A stretch of DNA of 45,373 bases from Eubacteriales bacterium (GCA_021372675.1 JAJFTZ010000006.1:1-45373), one strand, 5' to 3'. Numbered from the stretch's first letter, positions 1 to 8,963 are shown. Numbers and translations: made by a program. Notes: generated from the letters alone by a model not told the origin.

Positions 1-2079
1 TTCGCGCACGAGCTCCTCGAGAATTTCGGGATGCTCGTCGAGGATAACGTCCCTGCGGCTAAGGCTGATGCGCTTGGCCTCGGGGTTCACTTCGAGCACC
101 TTGCAGCGCACGATGTCGCCTACGTTGATTTCATCCTCCACCTTGACGATGCGCTTCACGCCCACCTGAGAGATGTGGATGAGGCCGTCGATGGTCGGTT
201 CAAGCGCGACGAACGCGCCGAACGGCACGATGCGCACAACCTTGCCCTCCACAACGGAGCCGACGGGGTATTTTTCATCGGCCATCGTCCAAGGCTTGGG
301 CTGAAGCTGCTTGTATCCCAAGGATACGCGCTGCTTTTCCACATCCACGTCGCGGATGATAACTTCGATCTCTTGGCCGATGCTCAGCACATCGGACGGG
401 TGCTTCACCCTGCCCCACGCCACATCGGTCACATGGACGAGGCCGTCGATGCCGCCGATGTCGACGAACGCGCCGAAATCGGTGATTCTGCGCACGGTGC
501 CGGCGACCCTTGCGCCCACCTCGAGCTTGCCCCACTTTTCCTTGCGGGCCTCTTCGGCCTCCAGCGCAAGCACGGCCTTATGCGAAGCAACGATGCGCTT
601 GCGGGACTTATCGACCTCGATGACCTTGAGCTTTAGCTCCTTGCCTACGTAGTCGCCGATGTTTTCCACGTACTTCGTGGAAAGCTGCGATGCGGGCACG
701 AAAGCGCGAACGCCGTCGATGCTGGCGATGAGGCCGCCCTTGACGACTTCCTTGCCGACGCCCGTAAATACCTTATCCTGAATGTCGTCGTCCTGAAGGA
801 GATTATCCCAAACGCGCTTGCTCTCCACATTCTTGCGGCTCAAAAGCACGTTGCCTTCTCCGTCGTTGACCTTGATGACTTCCACTTCGATTTCATCGCC
901 CACCTTGAGCGTATCCGCGGGATTCACGTCCGGATCGGAGGAATACTCGTTGCGCGGGATGAACCCATCGGACTTGTAGCCGATGTTGACGCATACCTCC
1001 CCGTCAACAATCTGAACGACGGAGCCCTTCAGGATCTGACCGTTCCTGATGCGAACGAGCGTTTTCTCAAACGCCTCGGCAAAGCTTGCCTCCGCGTTAT
1101 CGGTATGCTCGGCCGGCGCTTCCGGCTCCTTCACAGGTTCGGCCTGCTCGGTCGTTTCTGCGGCTGGCTCTGCCTCAACGGGTTGTGCGACGGCGTCCGT
1201 TGCTTCCGTTTCGACCTTTTTGATTTCTACTTCGGTTTCTTCAGCCATCGTCTTTTCCAGTTCGCTCATCCTAGTAATAACCTCCCTAATTATGCGGTCC
1301 GGCGTAGATGCGCCCGCGACAACACCTATTATATCATTCGTTTGGATTTTTTCAAGTGAAAGTTCATTGTGATTTGATACGGATTGCGTGTGTTTGCACC
1401 ATTTTCGGCACACTTCGCACAGTTTCCGCGTGTTTGCGCTATTCCTGTCTCCGACGACGATCATCGCTGTACAAATTTTACTCAATCGCGCCGCTTCCGC
1501 CTGCCTTTCAAGCGTCGTCGGGCAGATCGTATAGAACACTTTCCTCTCGCTCATGGTAGGGAGCGCGTTCACGATCTCGTCGAAAAGCTCGTACGGGAAC
1601 GTGGTTTGCGCCACCAAGCAAAGCTTATCATACGCGGGGAGCGCCGAAGCATCCTCCGCCGATTGCAAAAACACGGCTTTGCCGCCGCACCAGCCGTTGA
1701 TGCCGATCACTTCCGGGTGATCCGGCCTCCCCGCGATGGCGATCTGATAGCCGTTTTCGGCGTGCTCCTTCACGATTTCGTGTATCTTTTCCACGAACGG
1801 GCATGTGGCGTCCACAACGTTAAGCCGTGCGCAGCTTTTGTAGACCTCCGGGCCAACGCCGTGCGAGCGGATGATTACGGTGCTCCCGTCGGGCGCCCGC
1901 TCCGGCTCTTGCAGGGCGAAAATGCCCTCGGAACGAAGCTCCTCAAGCACGAAATCGTTATGGATAAGCTCGCCTAACGTATACACCGCGCCTTTTTCGC
2001 ACGCTGCGTTTCGCGCGGCGTCCACGGCGCGCCGCACCCCGAAGCAAAAGCCTATGTTTTCCGCAACGACGATCTTCAC
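1..2079 (-). CDS. ispH-rpsA: IspH (HMBPP reductase) fused to ribosomal protein S1, 3' end cut by window
   Basis: The frame is open from a GTG at 2079 to the window edge (693 codons, no stop). Residues 1-270 are IspH, the iron-sulfur enzyme of the last step of the MEP isoprenoid pathway; the three cluster cysteines are visible (C12 in FCFGV, C93 in DATCPFV, C186 in ICPTT), and the domain ends with the GASTP motif. After an acidic Glu/Ala-rich linker (about 271-340) come four S1 RNA-binding repeats, the third and fourth with the GAFV core. Such fusions are known in Clostridia. A GGAGG lies 12 bases before the GTG, inside the end of plsC. An in-frame ATG at 1269 (residue 271) has its own GGGAGG and a consensus promoter upstream, so the S1 half may also be made alone. 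Last gene of the operon seen here. Confidence 0.93.
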   Translation of the reverse strand, partial: MKIVVAENIGFCFGVRRAVDAARNAACEKGAVYTLGELIHNDFVLEELRSEGIFALQEPERAPDGSTVIIRSHGVGPEVYKSCARLNVVDATCPFVEKIHEIVKEHAENGYQIAIAGRPDHPEVIGINGWCGGKAVFLQSAEDASALPAYDKLCLVAQTTFPYELFDEIVNALPTMSERKVFYTICPTTLERQAEAARLSKICTAMIVVGDRNSANTRKLCEVCRKWCKHTQSVSNHNELSLEKIQTNDIIGVVAGASTPDRIIREVITRMSELEKTMAEETEVEIKKVETEATDAVAQPVEAEPAAETTEQAEPVKEPEAPAEHTDNAEASFAEAFEKTLVRIRNGQILKGSVVQIVDGEVCVNIGYKSDGFIPRNEYSSDPDVNPADTLKVGDEIEVEVIKVNDGEGNVLLSRKNVESKRVWDNLLQDDDIQDKVFTGVGKEVVKGGLIASIDGVRAFVPASQLSTKYVENIGDYVGKELKLKVIEVDKSRKRIVASHKAVLALEAEEARKEKWGKLEVGARVAGTVRRITDFGAFVDIGGIDGLVHVTDVAWGRVKHPSDVLSIGQEIEVIIRDVDVEKQRVSLGYKQLQPKPWTMADEKYPVGSVVEGKVVRIVPFGAFVALEPTIDGLIHISQVGVKRIVKVEDEINVGDIVRCKVLEVNPEAKRISLSRRDVILDEHPEILEELVRE
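1328..1355 (-). promoter_or_regulatory. Internal sigma-A-type promoter for the S1 half of ispH-rpsA
   Basis: On the minus strand TTGAAA (1350-1355) and TATAAT (1328-1333) are separated by 16 bases, inside the last codons of the IspH domain. The predicted start of transcription (about 1321) is some 50 bases before the in-frame ATG at 1269, which has GGGAGG at 1281-1286. The local sequence is AT-richer than its surroundings. Activity is inferred from the match to consensus. Confidence 0.6.
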
Positions 2080-2080
2080 G

Positions 2081-2677
2081 CTAATCCATTTCCTCCAGCT
2101 CCACGCGGAGCGCGTCCACAGCGTCCGCGATCTCGTCGGTTACCACGTCGATAAGGGTCGATTTGTTGGCGGTCGCCACGATATGGCTGATGTCGATGGC
2201 CTTCCCTACGAGGATCACGGGGCGGTACGTTTTATAGCTGTTGTGATGGATATAGATCGGGATCACCGGCGCGCCCGAGCGTATGGCCAAAAACGCCGCG
2301 CCGCGCTCAAACTCGTCGAGGCTGTCGGTAACGGCGCGCTTCCCCTCGGGGAAGATGCCGAACACCTTGCCCTTATTGAGCACCCTCAGGGATTCCTTGA
2401 GCGATACCAAGTCCACGTTTTTGCGGTTGACCGGCAAAACGAACAGCGCGCGGAAAAAAAGCCGCCCGGCAGCGTTTGAAAAAAGCTCCTTCTTCGCCAT
2501 GAAATGCACCACGCGGGGCGAGATGCACGCGATGATCACAGGATCGAGCATAGAGCGATGATTGCACACGAAAATAGCTTTGCCGCTCACGTATAGGTTG
2601 CGGCGCCCGTGCACCACCGGACGGAGCGCCAGCAGGAAAAGCGGGCCGATTAGATATTTGATGAAAAAGTAGAGCAT
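2081..2677 (-). CDS. plsC: 1-acyl-sn-glycerol-3-phosphate acyltransferase (PlsC family)
   Basis: A 198-residue membrane-associated acyltransferase that adds the second acyl chain to lysophosphatidate in phospholipid synthesis. Visible family signs are the catalytic HX4D motif (NHRSMLD, H40 and D45), the FPEGKR block at 109-114 that binds the glycerol phosphate, and a hydrophobic N-terminus (residues 1-20) that anchors the protein. The length is normal for the short bacterial PlsC type. It lies between cmk and ispH-rpsA with almost no spacing (10 bases from cmk, 1 base to the GTG of ispH), so it is co-transcribed. The cmk-plsC-ispH/rpsA order is common in Clostridia and supports the call. Confidence 0.92.
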   Translation of the reverse strand: MLYFFIKYLIGPLFLLALRPVVHGRRNLYVSGKAIFVCNHRSMLDPVIIACISPRVVHFMAKKELFSNAAGRLFFRALFVLPVNRKNVDLVSLKESLRVLNKGKVFGIFPEGKRAVTDSLDEFERGAAFLAIRSGAPVIPIYIHHNSYKTYRPVILVGKAIDISHIVATANKSTLIDVVTDEIADAVDALRVELEEMD

Positions 2678-2687
2678 GCTTTGTTCC

Positions 2688-3356
2688 TCAGAGGCGAATA
2701 TGGTTCATAAGCGTTTCGATCGCGGATTCTACGCTCATGCGCGTGGTGTCGATCACGATTGCGTCGGGCGGGAGCGTAAGCGGCGCGAAGTCGCGCGTGC
2801 TGTCGGTATGGTCGCGTGCGGCGATCTCGTCGCGCATCTTTTCCAAGGTATAATCGAGGTATTCCCCTCTGGCGTTAAGCTCGAGAAGCCTGCGCCGCGC
2901 GCGCTCCTCCACCGAGGCGGTCACGTAAAACTTATTTTTGGTATCCGGCATGATGTAGGTGCAGATGTCGCGCCCATCCATCACCACGTCGTTTTCGCGT
3001 GCGATCGCCCTTTGAAGCTCCGCCAGCTTTACGCGCACCTCGGGGATGACGCCGATGTCCGACGCCCCCTTCGACACCTCCTGCGTGCGGATGAGGCGGG
3101 AAACGTCCTCTCCGTCGAGAAAGGTCAGCTGCGCGCCGCCGTCGTTTTTTGCGGTGATCTCCGTATCGGGGAGCAAGGGCAGCACCTCGCCGCGGTTCCC
3201 GGGCGAAACCCCTTTGCGGAGCGCCTTAAGCGCCATCGCGCGGTACATCGCACCCGTATCGAGATATAAAATATCAAGCCTTTTTGCCACGGCGCGCGCT
3301 ATGGTGCTTTTGCCCGCGCCCGCCGGGCCGTCGATGGCGATGTTGATGCGGCTCAT
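2688..3356 (-). CDS. cmk: Cytidylate kinase
   Basis: A 222-residue kinase that phosphorylates CMP and dCMP with ATP in pyrimidine nucleotide recycling. The N-terminus holds the P-loop GPAGAGKS (residues 10-17), followed by the YLDTGAMYR substrate-binding segment and the DGRDI motif typical of Cmk. The ATG at 3356 is chosen because the protein then begins directly with the beta strand before the P-loop; a longer open frame to 3467 overlaps the preceding flavoprotein gene and adds unrelated residues. It sits one base after the stop of the flavoprotein gene, within the surE to ispH-rpsA transcription unit. The cmk-plsC-ispH-rpsA neighbourhood is conserved in Firmicutes. Confidence 0.96.
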   Translation of the reverse strand: MSRINIAIDGPAGAGKSTIARAVAKRLDILYLDTGAMYRAMALKALRKGVSPGNRGEVLPLLPDTEITAKNDGGAQLTFLDGEDVSRLIRTQEVSKGASDIGVIPEVRVKLAELQRAIARENDVVMDGRDICTYIMPDTKNKFYVTASVEERARRRLLELNARGEYLDYTLEKMRDEIAARDHTDSTRDFAPLTLPPDAIVIDTTRMSVESAIETLMNHIRL

Positions 3357-3357
3357 C

Positions 3358-4587
3358 TTAGTTTTCCCCTTCCCGTATGCTTCTTCCGGCCAAAGCCCCC
3401 GTGGAATACGCGATCTGCAAGTTAAAGCCGCCCGTGTAGGCATCCACATCCAAAAGCTCGCCCGCAAAATAGAGGTTTTTTACAAGCTTCGATTCGAGCG
3501 TGGAGGCGTTGACCTCCTTGACGGATACGCCCCCGCGCGTGACGATGGCGTACGCTACCGGTAACGCCTCCTTCACATGGAGCGTAAGCCCCTTTAAAAG
3601 CTGAACGAAGCCAAGCCTTTGCGCGCGTGTAATATCGCTCACGCTCGCGTGCGGCGTAATGCCGCTCAATTCCACCGTCACGGGGATGAGCTTTGAAGGC
3701 AAAAGCTCCGAAAGCGCGTTTTGAAACTGCCTTTTGTTGTTCTTTTCAAAATCCCTTAAGACGCGCCTGTCGAGCTCCTCCTCCGTGAGGCCGGGCTTGA
3801 GGTCGATCTTGAGGGTTGCGCCCCGCGGATCGTCCGCCATATGGCTGCTCGCGCTTAACACGAGCGGCCCGGAAACGCCGAAATGCGTAAACAGCATTTC
3901 CCCAAGCTCCTCAAACACGAGCTTATCGTTTTTATAGGCGCGAAGCGTCACGTTTTTGAGCGAAAGCCCCATGAGCGTTTGAGGCCATGCCTCCTCCGTA
4001 GCGAGCGGTATGAGCGAGGGCTTGATTTCGGTTATACTATGCCCAAATGCCCGCGCGAACGCGTAGCCGTCTCCCGTGGAGCCGGTCTGCGGGTAGCTTG
4101 CGCCGCCGGTAGCGAGAACCACCGCGTCGAAGGCGCGCCCGGCGCTTTGCGTTGCCACAACGAAGCCTTCCCCTTCGCGGCGTATTTCCTTTACCGCGCA
4201 GTTAAGCTCCACCCTGGCGCCGCTTTTACTAAGGTACGAAACGAGCGCCTTGAGCACATCGCTCGAATGGTCGGAGGCCGGGAACACCCTGCCGCCGCGC
4301 TCCACCTTGGTGGGAACGCCCTCGCCGTTGACAAGCGACACGATATCGGCGTTGGTAAAGCCGTAAAGGGCGCTATACAAAAACTTGGGGTTACGCGGGA
4401 TGTTTGAAAAAAAGTCCTCCACCCCCGCGTCGTTGGTGAGGTTGCAGCGCCCCTTGCCCGTGATGAAAAGCTTTTTACCGAGTTTTTCGTTTTTTTCGTA
4501 GAGGCATACCGCGTGGCCTGCCCTTGCGGCCTCCGCGGCCGCGAGCATGCCCGCGGGCCCTCCGCCGATCACCGCGACGCGGCTCAT
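3358..4587 (-). CDS. NAD(P)/FAD-dependent oxidoreductase, HI0933 family
   Basis: A 409-residue flavoprotein of the HI0933/YhiN group, often annotated aminoacetone oxidase family or BaiN-like. The N-terminus has the dinucleotide-binding GGGPAGM motif (residues 8-14), then the GKKLFITGKGRCNLTN segment typical of this family; the C-terminus has a second FAD contact around the FAGELLDVDAYTGGFN region. The physiological substrate of this family is not settled, so I assign none. Its ATG overlaps the stop of the upstream phosphatase by four bases (ATGA), showing translational coupling. It is commonly found just before cmk in Clostridia, which fits here. Confidence 0.88.
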   Translation of the reverse strand: MSRVAVIGGGPAGMLAAAEAARAGHAVCLYEKNEKLGKKLFITGKGRCNLTNDAGVEDFFSNIPRNPKFLYSALYGFTNADIVSLVNGEGVPTKVERGGRVFPASDHSSDVLKALVSYLSKSGARVELNCAVKEIRREGEGFVVATQSAGRAFDAVVLATGGASYPQTGSTGDGYAFARAFGHSITEIKPSLIPLATEEAWPQTLMGLSLKNVTLRAYKNDKLVFEELGEMLFTHFGVSGPLVLSASSHMADDPRGATLKIDLKPGLTEEELDRRVLRDFEKNNKRQFQNALSELLPSKLIPVTVELSGITPHASVSDITRAQRLGFVQLLKGLTLHVKEALPVAYAIVTRGGVSVKEVNASTLESKLVKNLYFAGELLDVDAYTGGFNLQIAYSTGALAGRSIREGEN

Positions 4588-5207
4588 AAAAGCCCCCTTA
4601 AATGCGAGGTATCGTTGAGCGCGTTTAGAAAGCCCCGCTCGTTATGCCCGGTGTCAAGCTCGTTGTAAGCACAGTTTTCGATGCGAAGCGACCGCATCCG
4701 TTCGTAGGGCAGCCCGATAAAGTGCGCAATGATGAGCTTCGTCGGCATGGTGTGGCCCACCACAAGGATGCGCGCGCTGTCGGGGTGACATGCTTTGAGC
4801 CGCTCCACGAAACGCAGCGAGCGCGCCGCGAGCTCATGCTGCGGCTCGGCCTCCATGGACTTGCAATCCTCCGTGCGGTCAATCCAGCCCCAATCGAAAA
4901 AAAGCTCGGGATAGGTAACATGAAGCTCCTCGGAGGTCATGCCCTCCCATTTGCCGAACTGTATCTCTGTGATATCTTCATCTAAAACGACCTCGGCGCC
5001 GCTAAACTTGGCGATGGTCTCGGCCGTCTCCTTCGCGCGGGACAAGGGGCTTGCGTAAACGGCGTCGAAGCGGATGCCCTGTAAGCGCAGCGCGATCGCC
5101 CGAGCCTGCTGCCTGCCCTTTTCGTTGAGCGGGATATCGGTGCGGCCCTGCACGCGGCTCTCGCTATTCCATTGCGTTTGTCCGTGTCGGATCAGAATCA
5201 GTTTCAT
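4584..5207 (-). CDS. Histidine phosphatase family protein (phosphoglycerate mutase-like)
   Basis: A 207-residue member of the histidine phosphatase superfamily. The phospho-acceptor motif RHG is at residues 7-9, the second arginine is in the YASPLSRAKETA block, and the C-terminal catalytic histidine is in VVGHTMP. These residues support phosphatase activity, but sequence alone does not separate a cofactor-dependent mutase from a broad phosphatase such as a CobC- or PhoE-like enzyme. The ATG overlaps the stop of the RpiR-type regulator by four bases, and its own stop overlaps the next gene in the same way, so three genes are coupled. A link with sugar-phosphate sensing by the RpiR protein is possible but only inferred. 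Confidence 0.85.
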   Translation of the reverse strand: MKLILIRHGQTQWNSESRVQGRTDIPLNEKGRQQARAIALRLQGIRFDAVYASPLSRAKETAETIAKFSGAEVVLDEDITEIQFGKWEGMTSEELHVTYPELFFDWGWIDRTEDCKSMEAEPQHELAARSLRFVERLKACHPDSARILVVGHTMPTKLIIAHFIGLPYERMRSLRIENCAYNELDTGHNERGFLNALNDTSHLRGLL

Positions 5208-6079
5208 TTTGCGTGCTTATCGCTTCCTTTGGTGGTATAGACCCTTTGCGAATCCCATATGCTCTCGAGCTGCACGAACCTCTCGTACAGCTTGTCCTTG
5301 CTCTTGAGGCTCGCCGCGACGATGATGGCGTTGATGAGGCTCAAGGGCGCCGTGAGGGAGTCCGCGAAGGAAGCCATGTCGCTGTGCGCGACGAGCACAT
5401 GGTGCGCAAGCTCCGCGATGGGCGAAAACACGCTGTCGGTGATGGCGATGATGTGCGCGCCACGGCTTTTGCCGAAGGTGAGCGCCTCTACCGTGCGCGT
5501 GGAGTAGCGCGGAAAGCTGATGCCGATGCACACATCCCCCGGCCCTATGCGTATCATGCTTTCGAGCGCGTCGTTGACCGAGGCGCTTACCGAGATCACG
5601 TTTTCCATGATGAAATTGAGGTAGTATGTGAGGAACTGCGCGAGCGGCGCGGCGCTTTTCATGCCGATGATGTACACGCGCCTGGCCTCGAACAAAACGT
5701 TGAGCGCATCGTTGAACGCGGAATTATCCACCGAGTCGATGGTGGAACGGATGTTTGCGATATCCGCCTTGAGCACCGAGCGCAGCACGTCGTTTTGATC
5801 CATGTCCGAGGTGAGCTGTATCCGCTGCACGCTCGTGAGCTTGTTGCGGATAAGATCCTGCAAGGACTTTTGCATTTCGGGATAGCCGTCGTACCCGAGC
5901 GCGTAGGCGAAGCGCACTACGGTCGATTCGCTCACGCCCACGGCCCGCCCCATCTTCGACGCCGTGATGAATGCGGCCCGGTCGTAGTTCTCCATGATGT
6001 AGCTGGCTAAAAGCCGCTGCCCCTTGCTGAAGGACTTGTAGTTCTTGTTCAGCTTTACAAGCAGGTCGTTCTCCTCCAT
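5204..6079 (-). CDS. MurR/RpiR family transcriptional regulator
   Basis: A 291-residue regulator with the two-domain RpiR layout. Residues 1-77 form the N-terminal helix-turn-helix domain, with a recognition segment around ASKMGRAVGVSESTVVRF; residues about 115-260 form a SIS sugar-isomerase fold that normally binds a phosphosugar effector. The ligand cannot be named. It follows surE by 18 bases with a GGGGGAGGAG ribosome site before the ATG, so it belongs to the transcript starting upstream of surE, and it is coupled by a four-base overlap to the histidine phosphatase. No sugar transporter or isomerase gene lies nearby that would suggest a target. Confidence 0.9.
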   Translation of the reverse strand: MEENDLLVKLNKNYKSFSKGQRLLASYIMENYDRAAFITASKMGRAVGVSESTVVRFAYALGYDGYPEMQKSLQDLIRNKLTSVQRIQLTSDMDQNDVLRSVLKADIANIRSTIDSVDNSAFNDALNVLFEARRVYIIGMKSAAPLAQFLTYYLNFIMENVISVSASVNDALESMIRIGPGDVCIGISFPRYSTRTVEALTFGKSRGAHIIAITDSVFSPIAELAHHVLVAHSDMASFADSLTAPLSLINAIIVAASLKSKDKLYERFVQLESIWDSQRVYTTKGSDKHAK

Positions 6080-6097
6080 AGCTCCTCCCCCGTTCGT

Positions 6098-6832
6098 TTA
6101 AAATGCCCTAAGGCTATTAAAATCGGTCAGGTCGGTCAAGAGCGGCGTAAGGGCAACATAACCCTCGCGCGTCCAACGCTCGTCGCTGTCCTCCTCAGGC
6201 TCGCACTTCGTGAGGCGTTCGGAGGGCATCCAATAATATTTGCGCATATGGGGATCGGTACGCTCGATGAACGCCGTCGCGTACACCTGCTTACTGAGCC
6301 GCGTGACCTTGATGCCCTTGATTTCATTCGCGGGCAGATCAGGCACGTTCACATTCAAAAGCGAACTGCCGCAATTTTTAAGATACGCCATGGCCTGCTG
6401 CGCCGCGAGCGCGGCGGTCGCGAGGTGTTTTGGCTGAAACGAGCAGACGGAAACCGCGATCGCGGGTATCCCCAGAAGGGCCGCCTCCATCGCGGCCGAT
6501 ACCGTGCCCGAATAAAAGGTATCGGTGCCAAGGTTCGCGCCGATGTTGATGCCCGATATCACAAGATCAGGCATTGCGCCTAAGGTTGCAAGCCCAATCT
6601 TCACACAGTCCACGGGCGTGCCGCTTATGGCGTAGGCGGGCACGTTTTCAAGCCCGTCGAGCCGCACCTCGTTCATGCGAAGCGGCGAGGAAAACGTGAA
6701 CGAGTGGGACGCGCCGCTGCGCTCCGTATCGGGCGCCGCCATACAGACCTCGTGCTCGGCGCAAAAAAATTCCGCAAGCGCGCGGATGCCCGGTGAAAAC
6801 AGACCGTCGTCGTTGGACAATAAAATTCGCAT
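6098..6832 (-). CDS. surE: 5'/3'-nucleotidase SurE
   Basis: A 244-residue metal-dependent survival phosphatase that removes phosphate from nucleoside monophosphates. The N-terminal metal-binding SNDDG (residues 6-10), the SGTPVDC block and the SGINIGANLG segment, all hallmark motifs of SurE, are present, and the length matches the family. It is the first gene after a good promoter (6906-6934), so it likely heads the run of genes down to ispH-rpsA. The ATG at 6832 starts directly with the MRILLSNDDG beta strand. Nothing in the protein looks truncated or odd. Confidence 0.95.
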   Translation of the reverse strand: MRILLSNDDGLFSPGIRALAEFFCAEHEVCMAAPDTERSGASHSFTFSSPLRMNEVRLDGLENVPAYAISGTPVDCVKIGLATLGAMPDLVISGINIGANLGTDTFYSGTVSAAMEAALLGIPAIAVSVCSFQPKHLATAALAAQQAMAYLKNCGSSLLNVNVPDLPANEIKGIKVTRLSKQVYATAFIERTDPHMRKYYWMPSERLTKCEPEEDSDERWTREGYVALTPLLTDLTDFNSLRAF

Positions 6833-6905
6833 AGATACCCCGGTTCCGTAGGATTTTTAGGCGGAGCGGCAAAAACTGCGCCGTCTTTTTCCATGTTTGT
6901 GCATT

Positions 6906-6934
6906 ATTGTAGCAGAAAGCAGCGTTCATTTCAA
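6906..6934 (-). promoter_or_regulatory. Sigma-A-type promoter for the surE-ispH/rpsA unit
   Basis: TTGAAA (6929-6934) and TACAAT (6906-6911) on the minus strand are separated by exactly 17 bases. Transcription would start near 6899, about 65 bases before the surE ATG. The -35 hexamer lies inside an imperfect inverted repeat (GTTC..GAAC arms), which may be incidental. The stretch 6833-6988 holds no gene. Confidence 0.75.
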
Positions 6935-6988
6935 CGAACAATCGAAAATGATGAAAGAATTGCATGCCGCTCTTTCATTTCGTACAAG

Positions 6989-7018
6989 AAAAACCGCCCG
7001 GGAAAGCTCCCCGGGCGG
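6989..7018 (-). terminator. Rho-independent terminator after the OadA-like gene
   Basis: A perfect 9-base-pair GC stem (6994-7002 with 7010-7018) and a 7-base loop, followed on the minus strand by five T (6993-6989). It closes the three-gene carboxyltransferase operon. Confidence 0.9.
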
Positions 7019-7058
7019 CGGATCCTATCAAAAAAGTGGTACGCAACTTTTCCGGCTT

Positions 7059-8510
7059 TTACGCAATGCTCAAATCTTCCACATACAGCACCCTCACGCC
7101 CTCAGGCGCTTTGGGGGCCGCGGGCGCGACCGGAGCCGCGGCGGGTTCCTCCGCGGGCGCTTCCGCAGCCTTCTTGCGGTTTTCGAAAAACTTTATGGCG
7201 ACCTGCGGGAAGAGCGCGTAGCTTAAAACGTCCTCCTCCTGCTGCATGAAGTCCTTGATCTCCTCGCGGTATTTATCGAGCTCGGGAGAGAGCAGATCGG
7301 CCGGGCGGCAGGTAATGACCTCCTCGTCGCCGATGGCGAGCTTGCGCACCTCCTCGTTGACCGTGCCGGGCAGCCTGCCGTATTCGCCCTTTAACACGGC
7401 CTTGGACTCCTTGGTGAAGCTCTTATAGCGGCCGTTGAGCACGTTGAGCACGGCCTGCGTGCCCACGATCTGGCTGGTGGGCGTAACGAGCGGCGGGAAG
7501 CCGAAATCCTCGCGCACACGCGGTATCTCCGCGAGCACATCATAGTATTTATCCTCGGCGTTAGCCTGCTTGAGCTGGGAAATAAGGTTTGACAGCATGC
7601 CGCCGGGCACCTGATACATGAGGGTGTTGGTATCGACGTTGAGCACCTTCGGATCGAGGAAGCCCTCGGCCTTGAGTTTTTCGGCGACCTTGCGGAAATG
7701 CTTGGCCGCCTCCGAAAGCCTATTTAGATCGAGGCCCGTATCGTACTCGGTGCCCTTGAGGGTCGCCACGAGAGGCTCGGTGGCGGGCTGCGCCGTGCCG
7801 TTGCCCAAGGGGGAAAGCGCGCAGTCCACGATATCTACGCCCGCCTGCACGGCCATGAGGTAGGTCATGTCGCCGGTGCCGGTGGAGTTGTGGGTGTGCA
7901 GGTGGATGGGTACGTCGACCTCGGCCTTAAGGCGCTTCACGAGGGAATACGCGTCGTAAGGAAGCAGCAGGTTCGCCATATCCTTGATGCAGATGGTATC
8001 CGCGCCCATCTGCACAAGCTCCTTCGCGAGCTTCACGAAGTAATCCTCGTTGTGAACGGGGCTTATGGTGTAGCTGATGGCGGGCTCGCAGATGCCGCCG
8101 TACTTCTTGGTGTATTTGATGGCGGCCTCGAGGTTTCGAATGTCGTTGAGCGCGTCGAAAATACGGACTACGTCGATGCCGTTTTCGATGGCCTTGCGGC
8201 AGAACTGCTCCACCACATCGTCGGCGTAATGCTTGTAGCCGAGGATGTTCTGGCCGCGGAACAGCATCTGAAGCTTCGTATTCGGCAGCGCTTTTTTGAG
8301 CGCCCTGAGCCTATCCCAAGGGTCCTCGTTGAGAAACCTCAGGCAGGTATCGAACGTGGCGCCGCCCCAGCATTCCAGCGACCAATACCCGATGCTGTCG
8401 AGTATTTCACAGGCGGGGAGCATATCTTCGGTGCGCATGCGCGTCGCGGCCTGCGACTGGTGCGCGTCGCGCAGTATCGTATCTGTGATCAACAGTTTTT
8501 TACCGGCCAT
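7059..8510 (-). CDS. OadA-like carboxyltransferase subunit (oxaloacetate decarboxylase / pyruvate carboxylase subunit B type)
   Basis: A 483-residue carboxyltransferase of the OadA/PycB group, which moves CO2 between a 2-oxo acid and biotin. The TIM-barrel begins with DTILRDAHQSQAAT, and the metal-ligand and carbamylated-lysine region GADTICIKDMANL and the HTHNSTGTG metal-binding histidines are present. A conserved carboxylase domain follows, and an Ala/Pro-rich tail (about residues 445-475) ends without a biotin site, so biotin is carried by the separate protein encoded upstream. It is third in an operon after the OadG-like and biotin-carrier genes. No membrane beta subunit (OadB/MmdB) is in the window, so whether this is a sodium-pumping decarboxylase or a soluble transcarboxylase or pyruvate carboxylase remains open. 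Confidence 0.9.
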   Translation of the reverse strand: MAGKKLLITDTILRDAHQSQAATRMRTEDMLPACEILDSIGYWSLECWGGATFDTCLRFLNEDPWDRLRALKKALPNTKLQMLFRGQNILGYKHYADDVVEQFCRKAIENGIDVVRIFDALNDIRNLEAAIKYTKKYGGICEPAISYTISPVHNEDYFVKLAKELVQMGADTICIKDMANLLLPYDAYSLVKRLKAEVDVPIHLHTHNSTGTGDMTYLMAVQAGVDIVDCALSPLGNGTAQPATEPLVATLKGTEYDTGLDLNRLSEAAKHFRKVAEKLKAEGFLDPKVLNVDTNTLMYQVPGGMLSNLISQLKQANAEDKYYDVLAEIPRVREDFGFPPLVTPTSQIVGTQAVLNVLNGRYKSFTKESKAVLKGEYGRLPGTVNEEVRKLAIGDEEVITCRPADLLSPELDKYREEIKDFMQQEEDVLSYALFPQVAIKFFENRKKAAEAPAEEPAAAPVAPAAPKAPEGVRVLYVEDLSIA

Positions 8511-8563
8511 GATGTAACCTCCTTGTTCAAAATTCCCGCGTCTTCAAAAAACGCCATCCGTGC

Positions 8564-8941
8564 TCAGCCGATCAGGCAGAGCGTATCGCCGGACTTGACG
8601 CTCGAGCCCTTGGACACGTTGAGCGCGGCGATCGTGCCGTCGCGGTCGGCGAGGATTTCGTTTTCCATCTTCATCGCTTCGAGGACGATGATGACCTGTC
8701 CCTTCTTCACCTTGGCGCCGACGGAAATCTTCACGTCCACGATGGTGCCGGGCATGGGCGCGGCAACGGGGCTGCCGTTCGCGTTGGAAACCGCGGCGGG
8801 AGCGGGAGCCACGGGAGCAACGGGTACTGACGGAGCCGCGGGCGTCTGTATGGGGGCTGCCGCGGGCGCGGCGCCGCCGGAAATTTCCTCTACCTCGACT
8901 TCATAAGAAGAACCATTTACGTTGACGATGAATTTGCGCAT
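8564..8941 (-). CDS. Biotin carrier protein (biotinyl-lipoyl domain)
   Basis: A 125-residue biotin carrier. Residues 1-20 form a short conserved start, about 21-55 a flexible Ala/Pro-rich linker, and 55-125 a biotinyl domain with the biotinylation motif EAMKMEN, whose lysine takes the cofactor. This layout matches the gamma or C subunits of decarboxylases such as MmdC and GcdC. It lies 22 bases after the OadG-like gene and 53 bases before the OadA-like gene, forming one operon. It would shuttle carboxybiotin from the carboxyltransferase to a partner not encoded here. Confidence 0.92.
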   Translation of the reverse strand: MRKFIVNVNGSSYEVEVEEISGGAAPAAAPIQTPAAPSVPVAPVAPAPAAVSNANGSPVAAPMPGTIVDVKISVGAKVKKGQVIIVLEAMKMENEILADRDGTIAALNVSKGSSVKSGDTLCLIG

Positions 8942-8963
8942 GAAAAGTACCTCCCTGCTCGAT

